From Pseudomonadota bacterium (GTDB lineage Bacteria; Pseudomonadota; Alphaproteobacteria; UBA8366; JADFVY01), in assembly GCA_030671915.1 (NCBI GenBank), contig DAOVHN010000089.1, positions 1 through 8,105 on the forward strand: a stretch of 8,105 bases of DNA, given 5' to 3'. The notes under the pieces were generated by a model that saw only the letters and a program-made list of their open reading frames with translations, was not told the DNA's origin and ran no database searches. Below are positions 5,777-8,105 of the stretch, piece after piece. The position numbers were made by a program, and so were the translations under genes. Position 1 is the first letter of the stretch, and each line of letters begins with the position of its first letter.

Positions 5777-7852
5777 TTATTGTCCCTCGCGCCGCCAGGC
5801 GATGACGGCGAGCCCCAAGGCCAGCATCAGAGCCAGCCAGGCCGGCAGGGCGGGGATCTGACGCACGCCGGTCACCAGATAGTCGCCGTTGGCGACGAGG
5901 CCGATCCAGCCGCGGCCCGACGGATTACGCTCGGGCGGGGTGCGGCGGATCTGCGGCAGGCCGTCGGCCAGCCAGTTGACGGAGCCGCGCGTCGCCTCGG
6001 CCAGCGGCGCCGGCACGGTCTCGCTGGTGCGCACGTCGGCCCATTCCAGCGGGTTCAGCGCACCGACCGCCGCCATCGCTACATTGATGCCGTCGCTGAC
6101 CCGGTAGAGGCCGGCCTGCTCGACCGGCAGGGTAGCCTCGTACCGGCCGGGTCGGGTTTCGGTCAGTCCCACCGTCAGGGTTTCGCCGTCCGGCGTTTGC
6201 ACCTCGATCGGCCATTCATCGGGCTCGACGCTGCGCCGCTCGATCACCAGCTTGTCGCCTTCCACCGTCGCGGCGATAGCGTCTTCTTCCAGGTCCGGTT
6301 CCTGCATCAGCCAGTGCGCCATGCGGCGCAGCAGTTCGGCCTGCGGTCCGCCGCCCTCGAAGCCGCGCGCCCACAGCCAGATATGGTCGCTGTTGATCTG
6401 CGCCACCCGGCCCAGTCCGATACGGTCAAGGATCACCAGCGGCCGCCCGTCGGCGCCGTCCATCAATACCTGCCCGCGCCGCACCTGCACGTCGATTTGC
6501 CGGAACCAGCGGCCCCAGGCCGGCTCGGCGCCGTCCTTGCCGCTGCCCGGCAGATCGGCGGTGACGGGGTGGCGGTTGCCGGTCTCGGTGACGACGGGCT
6601 TGTAGCCGCGTTCGATCACCTCGCCGGTCGGCTCGCCCGGCAGGGCGCCGCCCAGCGGCGTGCGATAGATGCTGTAGGGGCTGGCGAAGGTGGGGCCCAC
6701 GGCCTCCAGCAGGGCGCCGCCCGCCATCACGTAATCGACTATATTCTGCAGGTAGACCGGCGGCAGCACGCCACGCCGGCGGTAGCGGTCGAAGATCACA
6801 AGGTCGAATTCGTGCAGTTTCACCTCGAACAGCTCGCGCGTCGGGAAGGAGATCAGCGACAGCTCCCGAATCGGTGTGCCGTCCTGTTTCTCCGGCGGCC
6901 GCAGGATGGTGAAATGGACCAGATCGACCGACGGGTCGGATTTCAACAGGTTGCGCCAGGTGCGCTCGCCCGCATGCGGCTCGCCCGAGACCAGCAGTAC
7001 CCGCAGCCGGTCGCGCACGCCGTTGACCTCGACGACCGCGCGGTTGTTGGCCATCGTCAGCTCGTTCGGGCCGCCATCGACCGACAGCTCCAGGATGGTC
7101 GGGCCCGCATGCTCCAGGGTAAGCGGAATTTCCGTGTCCTTGCCGATTTCGGCCACGAAATTGCGCACCGTGCCGTCGGGGAAGCGCAGCTCGATCTTGG
7201 CGTGCCCGCCCGGTTCGGCGCCCTGGTCCTCGACGTGGACGGTGATAGACAGCGGGTCGCCGACGATACCGTAACTCGGCGCGCGGGTGACCACCAGCCG
7301 GCGGTCCTGCTCGTCCCGGTCGCCGGTCAGCAGGACATGCACCGGCCCCGGCAGCCCGGCGCCTTCTGCATTGTCGGGAATGTCGTGAATTTGCCCATCG
7401 GTCAGCATAAGAACCCCGGCCAGACGGCGCGGCGGGACGTCGGCCAGCAGGCGGGTCAGGGGATCGACGGCCCTGGTGCCCTCATCGGCCGCCGCGATGG
7501 ATTTATGGTGCAGCGTGATCTCCCGGACTTCCAGCGTATCCCCGTGCTTGCCCAGTTCCTCGCGAATTTTCTCCAGTGCTTCCGCCATTCGCGCGCGCCG
7601 TTCACCGATTCCCTGGCTGGGCGTATCGTCGACAACGATTACCGCCACATCCTTCAGCGGGTCATGCTCCTCCTCGACCAGCGACGGGTTGGCCAACGCC
7701 GCCAGGATCGCCGCCACCGCCAGCATGCGCCAGCCCGTGCCACGCGCCTGGAACCAGATGCCCGGCAGGAAAGCGACAAGCGCAAGGGTCGCCAGGAAAA
7801 CAATGGCCAGCCAGGGCAGCAGCGGGGCGAATTGGATGGAGGTTGCCGACAT
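5777..7852 (-). CDS. Membrane protein with VWA-like and cysteine-free GATase-like domains
   Basis: A 691-residue protein. Two N-terminal membrane segments (about 9-30 and 42-56) and one near the C terminus (about 668-686) frame a large, probably periplasmic part. First comes a VWA-like domain (68-178) with a metal-site variant D75-D-T77-P-S79 and TDG at 151-153. Next is an Ig/CARDB-like region (about 185-278), then a class I glutamine amidotransferase-like fold (about 283-515) with LVIFDRYRRRG and the elbow-like VDYVMAGGALLEAVGP. A second beta region (about 525-595) follows. There is no cysteine anywhere, so the GATase-like domain cannot use the usual Cys nucleophile and is probably a binding or scaffold domain. 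It starts three bases after the DUF4159 gene stops. Such pairs belong to MoxR-DUF58-DUF4159 operons, which resemble Bat gene sets. Exact role unknown. Confidence 0.85.
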   Translation of the reverse strand: MSATSIQFAPLLPWLAIVFLATLALVAFLPGIWFQARGTGWRMLAVAAILAALANPSLVEEEHDPLKDVAVIVVDDTPSQGIGERRARMAEALEKIREELGKHGDTLEVREITLHHKSIAAADEGTRAVDPLTRLLADVPPRRLAGVLMLTDGQIHDIPDNAEGAGLPGPVHVLLTGDRDEQDRRLVVTRAPSYGIVGDPLSITVHVEDQGAEPGGHAKIELRFPDGTVRNFVAEIGKDTEIPLTLEHAGPTILELSVDGGPNELTMANNRAVVEVNGVRDRLRVLLVSGEPHAGERTWRNLLKSDPSVDLVHFTILRPPEKQDGTPIRELSLISFPTRELFEVKLHEFDLVIFDRYRRRGVLPPVYLQNIVDYVMAGGALLEAVGPTFASPYSIYRTPLGGALPGEPTGEVIERGYKPVVTETGNRHPVTADLPGSGKDGAEPAWGRWFRQIDVQVRRGQVLMDGADGRPLVILDRIGLGRVAQINSDHIWLWARGFEGGGPQAELLRRMAHWLMQEPDLEEDAIAATVEGDKLVIERRSVEPDEWPIEVQTPDGETLTVGLTETRPGRYEATLPVEQAGLYRVSDGINVAMAAVGALNPLEWADVRTSETVPAPLAEATRGSVNWLADGLPQIRRTPPERNPSGRGWIGLVANGDYLVTGVRQIPALPAWLALMLALGLAVIAWRREGQ

Positions 7853-7855
7853 CGC

Positions 7856-8105
7856 CTATTGCCCCAGCCGTTCCAGGATGGCGGGCACATGCACCTGGTC
7901 GGACTTGTAATTGCCGGTCAGCGTGTACATCACCAGATTGACGCCAAAGCGGAAGGCCATCTCACGCTGGGGTTCGCCGCCCGGCACCGCCGGATAGAGC
8001 GGCAGGCCGGAATTGTCCAGCGCCCAGGCCGACGCCCAGTCGTTGCCGCCAACGATGACCCGCGACACGCCGTCATTGACGCGCCCGTCCGGCTGTTCCA
8101 CCCAG
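7856..8105 (-). CDS. DUF4159-domain membrane protein, C-terminal end (5' part outside window)
   Basis: Only the last 82 residues are in view; the frame runs off the right edge. The segments WVEQPDGRVNDGV, VIVGGNDWASAWA, GLPLYPAVPGGEPQREMAFR and FGVNLVMYTLTGNYKSDQVH, ending PAILERLGQ, match the strongly conserved end of DUF4159 proteins in alphaproteobacteria. Full-length members usually run to about 900 residues, with a BatA-like N-terminal membrane region and a VWA-like part before DUF4159. The TAG stop lies three bases before the ATG of the GATase-like gene, implying one transcript and translational coupling, since that gene has only a weak AGG of its own. In this class of operon the genes upstream are normally a DUF58 protein and a MoxR AAA+ ATPase, which I expect beyond the edge. 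Biochemical role unknown. Confidence 0.88.
   Translation of the reverse strand, partial: WVEQPDGRVNDGVSRVIVGGNDWASAWALDNSGLPLYPAVPGGEPQREMAFRFGVNLVMYTLTGNYKSDQVHVPAILERLGQ

Noticed and set aside
5643..5861. 72-residue rightward open frame after the porin-lipoprotein unit
   Set aside because: Arg/Pro-rich, no ribosome site, and runs antisense into the end of the GATase-like gene.

Overview
The window is GC-rich with strongly GC-biased third codon positions. Its gene families (LysR regulator, Gram-negative porin ending in Phe, lipoprotein, DUF4159/GATase-like operon) point to an alphaproteobacterium, probably Rhodospirillales-like. That placement comes from protein flavour and base use only. 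I see no tRNA, rRNA, CRISPR array, insertion sequence or integration scar.

Left block (1-3133): a divergent regulator/operon pair. A LysR-type regulator reads rightward. Facing it, three genes read leftward: a glutathionyl-hydroquinone reductase (YqjG type), a DoxX-family membrane protein, and a LigB/DODA-type extradiol dioxygenase that runs off the left edge. The 121-bp gap between the divergent starts carries phased ATTG/CAAT repeats that look like the LysR operator. The set resembles E. coli yqjF (DoxX) - yqjG - yhaJ (LysR), which responds to hydroquinone-like products of nitroaromatics, with a ring-cleaving dioxygenase added. I read it as an inducible quinone/hydroquinone/catechol detoxification unit.

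Middle block (3134-5657): a membrane-anchored, single-heme cytochrome P460-family protein stands alone, with a hairpin just before its ribosome binding site. An AT-rich 314-bp control region follows (about 30% GC over 4001-4140 by hand count). It holds 11-bp-phased direct repeats and a strong 5'-UTR stem-loop, and leads into a porin gene. The porin is followed after 10 bases by a tiny lipoprotein gene, and then by a hairpin that probably ends the transcript.

Right block (5668-8105): two tightly packed leftward genes. The upstream one is the C-terminal end of a DUF4159 protein cut by the right edge. Three bases later starts a 691-residue membrane protein with a VWA-like domain, an Ig-like region and a cysteine-free GATase-like domain. 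This is the usual tail of alphaproteobacterial MoxR/DUF58/DUF4159 operons, whose job is poorly defined but likely concerns the cell envelope. Between its stop and the porin-lipoprotein terminator lies a short stretch that looks like coding sequence but has no start, possibly a gene remnant.
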